Notes: generated by a model not told the origin, from the letters alone. A stretch of DNA of 31,147 bases from an uncultured Bacilli bacterium (GCA_934096535.1 CAKOMC010000015.1:1-31147), one strand, 5' to 3'. Shown: positions 15,701 through 24,663, numbered from the stretch's first letter. A program made the numbers and translations.

Positions 15701-18502
15701 GGCTTCTATTCTTATCTTTAAAGTTTTTTTATCCAGTTTTTCCCAATCTTGGTGTCTAGCAATCACACTAACTATGGTACTATTAAATGTATTTAAAGCA
15801 GCAGGTTTATGTTTAATTTTAACCATATCAAGTAACATAATATTGTCTTGTTCTTTATCTAAGAAAGCTTTATCTTCACTAGATAATTCCTGTTTTTCAA
15901 CAATTTTATTATAAATAGACAATAACTTTTCGCCTTTAGTCTTCATATATTCATTTGAATATAAATATTGTCTAATTAAAATAGTATAATCTTCCATTAT
16001 TAAAACAGCCTGTTGTCTACTTATTTTACTGCCATCTTCACTATCATAATAAGTACCATCTTTTTTGCGACCAACGGGTAAGAAAACAACATATTTATCA
16101 TCTGGACTTAAATTATCACCCAAAATTTTTTCAATACCCTGACTTTGTTCGACACTGCGACATAATTGTTCATATTTAGAGAAAGCTTTGGCTTTTTTCT
16201 CGCCCTCATCTAGCATATTAATTTGTTCATACATTTCATCTAAAGTGCCATCACTTTTATAAATGTAAAGAGGATTTATAAATTTAGGATTAGGTAAAAG
16301 TCCAGCTTTGATAGCTGATTCTAAAGTTTCATTGATTGCTAAATGTTTATTTAATTCTATTTCTTCATCAGAATAGCCAAAATATCTTGCCCAGTAAACA
16401 GCCATATCTTTATCATCACGGTCGCGTTCAGGGGTGGCGGTTAAACCAAGAACTTTAATATTTTCTTGGTCTTGATTTGCCGTTAATTCATTAACAAACT
16501 TTGACCATTCTGGAGCCCCGCTTCGATGAAGTTCATCGAGAATAATAAAAGCGTATTGGTCATTATATTTAGCTTTTAGATTATTAGTTTTCTTGTCTTT
16601 TAAATCTTGATAAGTAGTTAAAGTTAAATTTGGAAATAAAGTATGATAATCCGTATAGCCAAAAAACTCATAAATATAATCTTCAACTTGATTTAAAATA
16701 ATATCATTCGGTGCAATATAAAGCATTTTATCATTCTTGTGTTCTAACATTTCTGCAATAGCTAAGAAGCTTTTACCAGAACCAGTTGGCATAACAGCGG
16801 TGGCAAATTTTTTTCTAGTAAAAAGTTTTTCTGTTTTCTCGTAAGCTTTTCTTTGTAATTTTCTTAAAGTTAAATTGTATTCTTTTAAATCATTATAACC
16901 GATGTAATCTTTTAATTGGTCTAAAATAATATTGGAATCACTAGTAAATTCTTTTCTATTTGCTATTAATGATGCAAACATCGAAGTAGCAATCGAACCA
17001 TCATCACTTAAAGTTTTTACCTTCTCATAATAATTCATAAAGTTATGACTTACTAAGGCATTAACTATTTTTTTTCGTTGATTTTTATTAAAATTAGTTT
17101 TGACATTTAAAGACTCTAAATCGATTGAATCAATTAAACCATTGGCATACCATTCTTCTTTATCTTGAGGCTTTAATTCTTTATCACTTATATATTTAGT
17201 AAATAAAGTATTAAAAATAACTGTTGGATTTGTAAACAAATTATACATATCTTGGACTTGCAAATTATTAACATAATCATAAAGACTTTGATAATTTTTA
17301 GGCAAATATAAAGCCACGGTATCACTTACTTTCAGGGCATGATTACCACTTCTAGCCATGATTGTTGGTTCAATACCTAAAGAGTTGTCTAAAATACTTT
17401 GCAAAGTTGCGTTGTATTTAGGATTATTACCAAGCATTTGATTTAATAAATTAACAGAGTAAAAACTTCTTAACTTTGCTTTAACTAAATACATAGAATT
17501 TAAATATAATTCTTTAGCCTCTTTATAACTTACTTTACCTTCAGTTAAACTATATAAACTATCTAAACTTAAATCCAAATTTTCAGGATTAAAATAACTA
17601 TAATCTACTTCTTTCGTACTTTGTCTTACTTCATCTAAATGAGTAATCAAGTAACTTTTTATTTCTTTAATTTCTTCTGTTTCTGGTACTTGTTGGATAA
17701 GAGCCATTATCTCAACTAAAGAAGTTGGCATTTCTACTATTTTTTCTTGAGGTACTTCTTTATAATACTCAAGTTCCCGAGAAGAAAAAGCCGAACCCAT
17801 CGTTTGAATAACAAAACGATTAGTTTTACCTTTGATGACTTCAAAATCTAAGACATCTAAAAGCATAACTAATTTATCTTTAGCAAGATTTTCTTTATCA
17901 CTATAACCTTCATAAGGCTTACTTTTAATAAATTCTAACCCGTTTTGAAACTCATCATTAGTTTTATCGATATATTCTTCTGGTAATGTTTTCTTTAAAT
18001 TATCTAACTGCTCTTTCGTAGATATATTTTTTAAAGACTCAATATAATACCTTTGTAAGTCTGTTAAATCGGTCTGATGTTCTTCTAAATAAGTATTAAC
18101 TCTTTTTAAGATTTCTTCATAAATATACTTACCGGCATTAAAAGTAGTATAGCCTAGTTCTTTCTTTGGCACTTTTACAATTACATACTTATCTTCATAA
18201 TCACTTCTTCCATAAGTTAAACACACATTAGCATCACTACTTAAAGAGATACAATTAGTATCTTTATCATAATGAGTTTTAACATGATTAACCATTTCTT
18301 CTAAAGTTAACTCAGATTCTTCATTATATCTATCTTTATGATTATAAAAAGTACTGTCAGTAACTATTTTACTGATATGACCAGCCTCATCTAAAGTAGA
18401 TTTATCCCTAATACCCGCCATATCTCTTTTATTTAATGCTCTAAAAAAGTAATAATAATTATCATCTTGATAACAATTAGTTATATTAAATAATTCATTC
18501 AT
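12794..18502 (-). CDS. Giant SF2 DExH helicase with ART-like N-terminus and nine HA domains
   Basis: A 1902-aa paralogue of the protein at 5060-10849. Residues 1-1176 align without visible gaps over at least the first 571 residues: FFRAL (R21), ISLSS (85-89), RELEYYKEVP near 243, Walker A MPTGSGKS (571-578), DELH, LTATPERD and QQLGRCIHS. From residue 1177 the sequence switches to nine consecutive Helicase-associated (HA, PF03457-like) domains up to D1807, each with W(N/Y)KWYELA.EY...HGDLLVP, then GENLG.WI...R..YK.G.LSPD.IEKLE.IGMVWD. The shared tail (VDNSGKLIDIFSM, ending ETIINTYGKGETRK) follows. HA domains are small helical modules thought to bind nucleic acid. The ribosome binding site is weak (GGTG). 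No clear promoter was found in the 45 nt between the upstream terminator and the start. Confidence 0.92.
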   Translation of the reverse strand: MNELFNITNCYQDDNYYYFFRALNKRDMAGIRDKSTLDEAGHISKIVTDSTFYNHKDRYNEESELTLEEMVNHVKTHYDKDTNCISLSSDANVCLTYGRSDYEDKYVIVKVPKKELGYTTFNAGKYIYEEILKRVNTYLEEHQTDLTDLQRYYIESLKNISTKEQLDNLKKTLPEEYIDKTNDEFQNGLEFIKSKPYEGYSDKENLAKDKLVMLLDVLDFEVIKGKTNRFVIQTMGSAFSSRELEYYKEVPQEKIVEMPTSLVEIMALIQQVPETEEIKEIKSYLITHLDEVRQSTKEVDYSYFNPENLDLSLDSLYSLTEGKVSYKEAKELYLNSMYLVKAKLRSFYSVNLLNQMLGNNPKYNATLQSILDNSLGIEPTIMARSGNHALKVSDTVALYLPKNYQSLYDYVNNLQVQDMYNLFTNPTVIFNTLFTKYISDKELKPQDKEEWYANGLIDSIDLESLNVKTNFNKNQRKKIVNALVSHNFMNYYEKVKTLSDDGSIATSMFASLIANRKEFTSDSNIILDQLKDYIGYNDLKEYNLTLRKLQRKAYEKTEKLFTRKKFATAVMPTGSGKSFLAIAEMLEHKNDKMLYIAPNDIILNQVEDYIYEFFGYTDYHTLFPNLTLTTYQDLKDKKTNNLKAKYNDQYAFIILDELHRSGAPEWSKFVNELTANQDQENIKVLGLTATPERDRDDKDMAVYWARYFGYSDEEIELNKHLAINETLESAIKAGLLPNPKFINPLYIYKSDGTLDEMYEQINMLDEGEKKAKAFSKYEQLCRSVEQSQGIEKILGDNLSPDDKYVVFLPVGRKKDGTYYDSEDGSKISRQQAVLIMEDYTILIRQYLYSNEYMKTKGEKLLSIYNKIVEKQELSSEDKAFLDKEQDNIMLLDMVKIKHKPAALNTFNSTIVSVIARHQDWEKLDKKTLKIRIEAQTSNMVSTNSLLSYYSNSKNKEELDNFNEDTNGKPKLLFVMDKLNEGAHLKGVKGIVWLRPLGVNSKILFYQQLGRCIHSYPDGHVFNEEERPIVMDLVNNINTVNLKKDQSPINDLEDIKTIIDWINDNDKLPDKNSNILEEKNYALKLNVILYRYIKYFNNQKELDSTKNKKVIEEILRLGSKIDLWNVKIDELTRQIKIKETEDEEEKFLHGFLQVESSVSDFVNLELEINELALPEEAFNKWYKLACEYYSERGDLLVPQGYQTLAKENLGTWISRARKAYKNGDLSPGQIEKLESIGMVWYVKEYEWYKWYELAKEYRNKHDDLLVPQNYKTKSGENLGTWISNARKVYKKGDLSSDQIEKLEAIDMVWDSSINLEEVWNKWYELAKEYRNEHDDLLVPYKYKTPSGENLGWWINTTRIAYKKGNLSPDQIGRLNAIGMVWSAQENKWNKMYKLAVEYRNEYGDLLVPFDYKTKSGENLGQWISECRKDYKKGNLSPDKIEKLNAIGMVWDASINKKESWTKWYELAKEYCNEHGDLLVPYKYKTKSGENLGQWMGTERQAYKNGNLLPDEIEKLESIGMVWDVNEYKWNRMYKLAEEYYHEHGDLLVAGSYKTSSGENLGIWISAARQDYKDGNLSPDKIKKLEAVGMVWDASIDYEEKWNNWYNLAVEYYNEHGDLLMSKKYKTSSGENLGLWISTIRAAYKNGSLSPDKIKKLESIGMVWDASINREEAWNKWYELAKEYRNEHGDLLAPALYKTSSGKNLGQWISDTRKAYKKGSLSPDKIKKLESIGMVWDASINKEENWNKWYNLAVEYYNKHGNLLVSKKYETSSGENLCKWIANKRTAYKKGNLLPSQVEMLESIGMVWDAKVNKKDIETYLEGLKTSEPPIIIDKKINKDILQRISLLELQSKIKFLISKEISPVDNSGKLIDIFSMSNPDIEEKYGLSLETIINTYGKGETRK
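13082..14974 (-). repeat. Nine tandem HA-domain repeats (207/216 bp) inside the second helicase gene
   Basis: Unit lengths in residues are 69, 72, 69, 72, 69, 72, 72, 72 and a final unit (1744-1807). The alternation 69/72 in the first six units suggests growth by duplication of a two-domain, 141-aa block. The extra three residues lie in the linker after MVWD. Unit 9 lacks the otherwise conserved LG glycine (ENLCKW), and unit 2 has IDM in place of IGM. Confidence 0.9.
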
Positions 18503-18547
18503 TTTTTACACCATCTATCTATATATTTAAACTATCATAATTATCTT

Positions 18548-18587
18548 AAAAGAAAAAGATTATTAAAATAGCAAACCTTAATAATCT
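18548..18587 (-). terminator. Intrinsic terminator after the kinase pseudogene
   Basis: On the minus strand a perfect 10-bp stem AGATTATTAA/TTAATAATCT (arms 18578-18587 and 18557-18566) with an 11-nt loop is followed by TTTTCTTTT. It lies 9 nt beyond the stop at 18596. Confidence 0.85.
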
Positions 18588-18595
18588 AATTCTAA

Positions 18596-19201
18596 TTAAC
18601 AATATAAGGATTTTATCTTTTGTTTTTCTTTATTTTTAACCAAATCAAACTTTATTTGCACATCTTTAGGATCATTAATTACATATTCACTACAAACAAA
18701 GAAATCGCTTTCTAAACTTCCCGCCGACGATTCATAATAAGTCCTTTGCAGCATAATAGCGCGCCAATATTCTTCTAAGTTTCTATAATATAATTTTACA
18801 TTAGGATCACTATCTATTCTTGATTTTACAAATTCTAAATGTTTAGCAACTGGCAAATTCATTTTTATCATGGTTACATCATCATAACAAGAACTAACTA
18901 ACTCTATCATTTGTAACAAACTATAAATATAAACATCTTCAATTCCTAAAACATCAAATACTACTAACTTATTTTCAGAATCTTCAAGAGATTCGCCAAT
19001 TTTTTCAATCAACATAGCCCAAAAATCCTCGTTTTTCTCGTCCTCGGTCTTATTTTAATCAATCATAGCAGCAATATCATCATGAGCAATAATCACGGTA
19101 TTCACCGGAGACATTTCTTTTATTTTTTTAGCAAGTGTAGTCTTGCCGGAAGTAGATGGTCCAGTAATTATAACTATTCGGTTTTTTATATCTATTTGCA
19201 T
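18596..19201 (-). pseudogene. P-loop kinase/ATPase-like gene interrupted by one in-frame TAA
   Basis: Reading the frame upstream of the 139-aa open stretch (ATG at 19015) reveals a single 202-codon gene starting at ATG 19201 with TAA at codon 49 (19057-19055). The N-terminal part has a clear Walker A, GPSTSGKTTLAKKI (14-27), and AHDDIAAMID just before the stop. The frame then continues intact as NKTEDEKNEDFWAML and to the end at 18596, including a Walker B-like KLVVFDVLG. Promoter, ribosome binding site (GAGGG) and terminator are all intact, so the lesion is recent, or it is an assembly error. The family is probably AAA_33/chloramphenicol phosphotransferase- or zeta-like small kinases; substrate unknown. 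A product starting at 19015 would lack the nucleotide-binding loop. Confidence 0.85.
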
Positions 19202-19228
19202 ACTTTATCCCTCACTTAAAGTCCTGCT

Positions 19229-19257
19229 ATTATAGCAAAATATTATAATATAGGCAA
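19229..19257 (-). promoter_or_regulatory. Sigma-A promoter of the kinase pseudogene
   Basis: Minus-strand -35 TTGCCT (19257-19252), 17-nt spacer, consensus -10 TATAAT (19234-19229) preceded by TGC, making an extended -10. The start codon at 19201 follows after a short leader with a GAGGG ribosome binding site. Confidence 0.8.
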
Positions 19258-19337
19258 TTAAAAATTAGGGATATTAGAGTAGTTATTAATCAAAAATTCA
19301 AAACTTAAAATTGCAATTTTTAGCAAGCATATTCTTA

Positions 19338-22300
19338 TTACATATGAATACCATCGGTAGAAACTTTAACATCCGATTCCATTTTATTTTCTAATTCTTC
19401 TATAATCTTATCCATCTCGGGTAAAGCTAGATTATCTCCTTTTAAATATTGTAAATACTTATTTAAAACATTTTTCATCTTCTCATAACCAGTAGCATTC
19501 ATATTATTATAGATAAAATCATCATAGGGATATAAGTTTTTATCTTTGTACATATGATTTTTACCATAATCATGAACATGATATACTTTTTTAAATTCTG
19601 CAAAATCTTTATCTTCTGCTGCTTCTAAGAAACTTTTAGCAGCACTTTCTAAAGTTCCTCCATTTTGAATTATCCAGTTTTCAACACCAACGCCTCCTAA
19701 GCCACCTTGATTAGAATCTTTACGACAGTTTTTATAACAAGAAGCATTTTTAAATAATAATTTGGCTAAGATAATATTGGCTGTTATGACATCTCTTGTA
19801 TTCTGATTATTATTGCCAATGGTGGTAAGATAATCATTTAAGGCCATTTCGGTAGAATATTCTAACTTATCATTTTTTTGAATAATAGTAACATCTAGTT
19901 TAATTTCTCCTAAACTAGGTATATCTACGGCTATATCTCTTAAATCACCTGTAATTGGTGGTATACCTAAAGCCTCACAAAATCTCGTTTTAAACTCTAT
20001 TAACTTATTACTATCTCGCATAATATCAGCATCTAATCTAAAGATATAGTCAAAATCATAATCAGAAGGAACATTGGTTCCTCTTGCGGAAGAACCTGTT
20101 TCTAAGACTTCAACATTACCTTTAGTTAACTCCGTATCAAGACCATTAATACTTTTTAAATTTTTCCCATCTAAGTTAATCTGATTTATAGCAGATGCTA
20201 AAGTCTGATAAACAAGATTAGACTTTGTTAAAACATCTTCTCTATTCCTTTGAACTAAATTACCCAATCTATTAATGTAGGAAGAAGCATTATAATCACT
20301 TAATTTATATTCCTTATTTCCATAATATGATAAACCATTCATTTTATTTTTTAAAGTCTCATACTCTTCATATGTATATACTAATTTACCATCCATATCT
20401 ACTACAGGTATATATAAATTATTCTTCGCAATTTCATTTTTTAAAATACTTAAATCATTGGAATTTTCCGTATCTTTTCGATAAATAATATAATCAATAT
20501 CAGAAGCTGCAAGACCCGTTCTTATTCCAAAATGCCTATAGCTTAAAGTTTTAAATAACTCCGTTTTTTCTGAGTCATAAGGATTATCAGTTAAAGAGTC
20601 ATCACTATTTCTAGTTAAATTTATTTCTGGATTATCTTTTTTAATAACTAAATAAATATTACCATAAGAATAATTAGTAACCGAATTGTTAATATTTTCT
20701 CCTACGGTTTTACCATCTTCGGTAATTAAAGATAAATCTATGTCCAAGGGCGTCGAATCAGATACACTACTACCTACTAAAGTACCTAAAAATTCTTTAC
20801 AAACATTACCATCCATTAAGATACTTTCAATACTATAAATATTACCTATCCCCCGAATTAAATCGCCTTGTTCTAATTGCAATGAACTATTTTCTAACTC
20901 TTTTGATCGGCTAATAGATATTTTTTCTTTATCTTTTTTGGTATTTATGACAACATTCTTAAACTCAGCAAAAGTATCAAAACCGGCTTGATAAGCAAAG
21001 CTTCTAATAATTCGATCTGGTAGACTATAACGACTATTACTGATTGCCTTGGCTAAATCATCATTACCATAAAATTTATGGGCTAAATAATTTATTTTTT
21101 CTAGATTACTAAGACTTGAAATATCTAAATCATCTTGTTTTTTCAGATAAGAATATAGGCTTTCTAAATGGTTCTCATATATCTTTAAAACTTCTTTAGC
21201 TTCTAAAGAAAGATTATCATAACTAATTAAATTCTTTTCTAAAGCTTTAAATAACTTATCCCCTTTTTCAATATTATCTAAGTAACTGACTAAACTTCTA
21301 TTTCCCGAATGAGTACCGATTCTAATTAAATCATTAAGTATAATTTGCATTCTTTTGGTATTAAGACTGGCATTTCTAGCTGTTACTTCCATTCTTCTAG
21401 TTTGGGTTGGATTAATAAGTTCTGGGGAAGTATAAGTATTGCTAATATCAATATTTTCTAAATTGGGATACAAATAGGCAAAGGATAAAAATATCTTAGC
21501 AAAGGTGGGAATATTATTTTTTAAGAAAACATTTTCTATTTTTTTAAAAGTTTCTTTAGGATTAGCACTTTTTAAAATATTATTAACAAAACTATCACGC
21601 ATATTATATAATTCTGATGAATTAGTATATTCTAAACTCCAAAAAGTATCAACCAAAACATCTGCTTTATCTAGTAAATCAGCATTATCTTTATTGTTAA
21701 AAATATATGTTAATAAATTAGTTTTAACATTTCTACTTTTTAATTTTTTAAAATTCTTATCTAGCGCAGCAATCTTACTGTTATCTAATCCTTTTTCAGA
21801 ATCTAGAATTATTGGCATTAAATTAAGGAGACCTAGCTTTTCAATTTCATTTAAATTATCACGAAAAAAGCCATTTTGCCATCTTTCTTCTTTCAAAAAG
21901 GAAAAAACTTTAATTTTATTGCCTATATTTTTCAAAGATGCTATTACTGAATAATTATAATCGCCAGTAAATTCATGATTTAAGAACGACATTTTTAATT
22001 CATCTTGAGTTAAAGAACAAATAATCTGTAGTCTATTTTTCAAATCTTCAATACTTTCTAATTGTTCTAATTTCAATTTATCATCAGTTAAGGTTGCAAT
22101 TATGGTTGCCCTATGTTCTTCTTCTTTAAAAAAGGCCAAAGATTTTATTTTTAATTCATCGCTTAAATTCCAAATAATTCTTATTTTTATATAATCATCA
22201 GTTAATTTCTTTAACATTTCAAATTTTACATTTTCATCTTTAATAGTCAAATTTATAATTTTTTCTTTATCGTAGTTAGAATAATAATCCGTATCAAACT

Positions 22301-24512
22301 GCAAATAATTAAAAGCTTCTTGTTTTACTTGATCACTATAAAACTTTATCAATACTTCATATTTATGAGGCCAAGTACTATCCATTAAAATAAAAGCTTG
22401 CATAACATTATCACACTTTTGCTGTAATAATTCTACTTTTAATTCTTGATCTTGCAATGAACAAAGAATTAGGGCTTGTAAATAACGATCTTTAATCCCA
22501 TCTAAATATTTAAGCTTAGTCACATCGTCATTTAATCTTGTAATAATTTCAGCTCTAGCTTTCTCATCTAAAACATAACTAAGAGCTTTTTCTCTTTCAT
22601 CTGGCGAAAAATATCTAAGAATTATCTCTTTTTTCAGATTATCATCGTGTAAATATTTTAAAGAGTCCATCCTAACTTCTGGTGGTAAATAAAGAATAAT
22701 ACGAGCTTTCAATTCATCATCATTAGATTTAGTAAAATAATCATAAAGTAATTTTTTACTCTTTATTTGCCCTACTACTTCTTCCTTACTTCCTAAATCT
22801 TGTAAAAAAGAAATACTATCTAATTTCAAAGATTCACTACTAAGTTTATAAATAACACTCACCTTAGCATCATCACTTGTCATATATTTTAAAGCTCTAA
22901 ATTTTAATTCATCAGTTTTAAAATATCTGTTAGTTATTTCTCGCTTAATTGTATCACTACTAATATACCCAAAAGCCGCTAATCTTAATTCATCATCTTT
23001 AAATCTCTCTACTATTATGGACTTGTAAACATCATCAGAAATTGTTTTTAATAAATCTAATCTTATCTTATCATCAGAAATAGATAAAATAATATCTTTC
23101 TTAATTTTCTCATCACTAACTTGGTTTAAATAATCTATTTTTAAATTATTATTTTTAATTTGCCATATAACTATTTTGTCTTTTATTTCAGGGTTACTTA
23201 AATATTTTAAACTTTGATACTTCATTTCATCACTAGTAATACTTTCTATTACCGCTCTAATGGTATCTTCACTACTTATATCTTTCAAAAGTTGATACTT
23301 ATCTTCATCTGTAACCTCTTTTAAATCAGTTAAAATTCTATAAGCATTATAATACTTATCTATATATTTTAAAGATGATAATTTTAAACGATTACTAGAT
23401 AACCTTTCTATAATATCTAACTTATATCCATCATTTTTTAAAAATTGCAAAGACAAAGCTTTAAGTTCTTCATCTTTAAAATACTCAATAATAGAATAAC
23501 GATCCCTATCATCATCAATTTTATTTAAGTAAGAATATCTTATTTTTTCATCTTTTATCGATTTAACAAGATTAGCATCATAAGAAACCGTGGTAATCAT
23601 TTGTTCCTTTATTTTATCATCTTTTAAGCAACATAATGCTAAAGATTTTTGGAATTTGTCATTAATTTTCTCAGCAACTTTTAATATAAAATCATCTGAT
23701 AATGTTTCAGCACCTTCATTAGACTTAATAAGTATATGTGCTTTATCTTCATCAGAAAAAAAATCATAATCAGCAAGTTCTATATTTTGAACCCAGTTTG
23801 CTATATAATGTGATGTTTGATTTCGAATAGCATCATCGCTTATATATGGTAACCCAATAATCCCAGTATGAGGATTTTTTCTATATATTAGTAGTTCCTT
23901 TTTTTTCTCATCACTATTAAATCTTAAGCATTGTAAGAAGATATCTTCATCTTTTATGCTTCGGGTTATGTCATAACTAGCATTATTGTTTAAGGAATTA
24001 TTACTTAAAAATTCTTCTTTTAGAGTATCTGATTCTAAATAGGTAACTAAATCGACTTTCTTATCATTATCTTCTAAATAGTTAATATATTCCATTTTTA
24101 AATAATCATTAGTCATGGAAGGAATAATATCCATAGCATAATCATCATATTTACCAGTCATTAAGTATTTTAGTTTTAACTCATCAGCATCAAAAGTAGA
24201 TATAAACAAACTTTTAACATTAATATCATCATAAAGATTAATATAACTTTCTTTTAAAGAATCGGGTAAACAGGTTATAGCAAGTAGTCTTGTATAGGCC
24301 ATTATGTCATTAGTGCTCTCTATTTTAGCTTTGGCTTCTTCTAATGAATAAATATTTTTATATAAATTTATTAAATCTTTTGGTTTTAAATCATAAAGAT
24401 TAAAATCACCAATATTACTTGCTAAGTAATTCCTTTCTTCATAATTCAAACTATTTCTAATATTTTTTATATCATCAATATTTTTAAGTACTTCTTCAAT
24501 ATTCTCCTTCAT
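19338..24512 (-). CDS. 1724-aa helical-repeat solenoid fused to an OAS/CCA-like nucleotidyltransferase
   Basis: Residues from about 70 to about 870 are dozens of degenerate repeats of roughly 25 aa built on DDELKLKYL / ..I...L.DD patterns, predicted to form an alpha-solenoid like HEAT/TPR arrays. Residues about 1180-1390 form a separate globular segment (GDLIRGIGNIYSIESILMDG, SDSTPLDIDLSLI, HFGIRTGLAASDIDYII) of uncertain type, possibly ADP-ribosyltransferase-like. The C-terminal part is a Pol-beta-fold nucleotidyltransferase: GSSARGTNVPSDYDFD (1473-1488) with metal ligands D1484/D1486, third aspartate in IKLDVTII (D1540), then GGLGGVGVENWII near 1603, which resembles the second domain of archaeal CCA enzymes and 2'-5' oligoadenylate synthetases. 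All three catalytic carboxylates are present. AGGAGG precedes the ATG. No signal peptide; cytoplasmic. A large sensor controlling a nucleotide-making or RNA-tailing enzyme is plausible but inferred. Confidence 0.85.
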   Translation of the reverse strand: MKENIEEVLKNIDDIKNIRNSLNYEERNYLASNIGDFNLYDLKPKDLINLYKNIYSLEEAKAKIESTNDIMAYTRLLAITCLPDSLKESYINLYDDINVKSLFISTFDADELKLKYLMTGKYDDYAMDIIPSMTNDYLKMEYINYLEDNDKKVDLVTYLESDTLKEEFLSNNSLNNNASYDITRSIKDEDIFLQCLRFNSDEKKKELLIYRKNPHTGIIGLPYISDDAIRNQTSHYIANWVQNIELADYDFFSDEDKAHILIKSNEGAETLSDDFILKVAEKINDKFQKSLALCCLKDDKIKEQMITTVSYDANLVKSIKDEKIRYSYLNKIDDDRDRYSIIEYFKDEELKALSLQFLKNDGYKLDIIERLSSNRLKLSSLKYIDKYYNAYRILTDLKEVTDEDKYQLLKDISSEDTIRAVIESITSDEMKYQSLKYLSNPEIKDKIVIWQIKNNNLKIDYLNQVSDEKIKKDIILSISDDKIRLDLLKTISDDVYKSIIVERFKDDELRLAAFGYISSDTIKREITNRYFKTDELKFRALKYMTSDDAKVSVIYKLSSESLKLDSISFLQDLGSKEEVVGQIKSKKLLYDYFTKSNDDELKARIILYLPPEVRMDSLKYLHDDNLKKEIILRYFSPDEREKALSYVLDEKARAEIITRLNDDVTKLKYLDGIKDRYLQALILCSLQDQELKVELLQQKCDNVMQAFILMDSTWPHKYEVLIKFYSDQVKQEAFNYLQFDTDYYSNYDKEKIINLTIKDENVKFEMLKKLTDDYIKIRIIWNLSDELKIKSLAFFKEEEHRATIIATLTDDKLKLEQLESIEDLKNRLQIICSLTQDELKMSFLNHEFTGDYNYSVIASLKNIGNKIKVFSFLKEERWQNGFFRDNLNEIEKLGLLNLMPIILDSEKGLDNSKIAALDKNFKKLKSRNVKTNLLTYIFNNKDNADLLDKADVLVDTFWSLEYTNSSELYNMRDSFVNNILKSANPKETFKKIENVFLKNNIPTFAKIFLSFAYLYPNLENIDISNTYTSPELINPTQTRRMEVTARNASLNTKRMQIILNDLIRIGTHSGNRSLVSYLDNIEKGDKLFKALEKNLISYDNLSLEAKEVLKIYENHLESLYSYLKKQDDLDISSLSNLEKINYLAHKFYGNDDLAKAISNSRYSLPDRIIRSFAYQAGFDTFAEFKNVVINTKKDKEKISISRSKELENSSLQLEQGDLIRGIGNIYSIESILMDGNVCKEFLGTLVGSSVSDSTPLDIDLSLITEDGKTVGENINNSVTNYSYGNIYLVIKKDNPEINLTRNSDDSLTDNPYDSEKTELFKTLSYRHFGIRTGLAASDIDYIIYRKDTENSNDLSILKNEIAKNNLYIPVVDMDGKLVYTYEEYETLKNKMNGLSYYGNKEYKLSDYNASSYINRLGNLVQRNREDVLTKSNLVYQTLASAINQINLDGKNLKSINGLDTELTKGNVEVLETGSSARGTNVPSDYDFDYIFRLDADIMRDSNKLIEFKTRFCEALGIPPITGDLRDIAVDIPSLGEIKLDVTIIQKNDKLEYSTEMALNDYLTTIGNNNQNTRDVITANIILAKLLFKNASCYKNCRKDSNQGGLGGVGVENWIIQNGGTLESAAKSFLEAAEDKDFAEFKKVYHVHDYGKNHMYKDKNLYPYDDFIYNNMNATGYEKMKNVLNKYLQYLKGDNLALPEMDKIIEELENKMESDVKVSTDGIHM

Positions 24513-24536
24513 TATAGGCCTCCTACTATCTTCTTA

Positions 24537-24565
24537 ATTATACTTAAAAATCAAAAAAATAACAA
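24537..24565 (-). promoter_or_regulatory. Sigma-A promoter of the solenoid-nucleotidyltransferase gene
   Basis: Minus-strand -35 TTGTTA (24565-24560), 17-nt spacer, consensus -10 TATAAT (24542-24537). It sits about 25 nt upstream of the start codon at 24512, giving a leader of only about 18 nt that carries AGGAGG. Confidence 0.8.
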
Positions 24566-24629
24566 CTAAAGACTTTATATAAAAAGATTTAATAAGACTG
24601 CTAATACTAGAAAAAATCAGGTTAAATTA

Positions 24630-24663
24630 AGAAAGATACTTATAAATTAATTAGTATCATCTT
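24630..24663 (-). terminator. Weak candidate terminator downstream of the membrane-anchored protein gene
   Basis: Arms 24653-24663 and 24633-24640 pair on the minus strand (AAG..ATACT with AGTATCTT, with a 3-nt bulge) and are followed by TTCTTAATTT. It lies 80 nt past the stop at 24743. The rest of 24566-24742 shows no gene or recognisable element. Confidence 0.35.

Noticed and set aside
19055..19057. Programmed stop-codon readthrough in the P-loop kinase gene
   Set aside because: There is a single TAA with no visible readthrough context or downstream structure, and TAA recoding is not expected here; a nonsense mutation is simpler.
21505..21954. 149-aa plus-strand ORF
   Set aside because: It lies wholly opposite the solenoid-nucleotidyltransferase gene, has low-complexity composition and no ribosome binding site.
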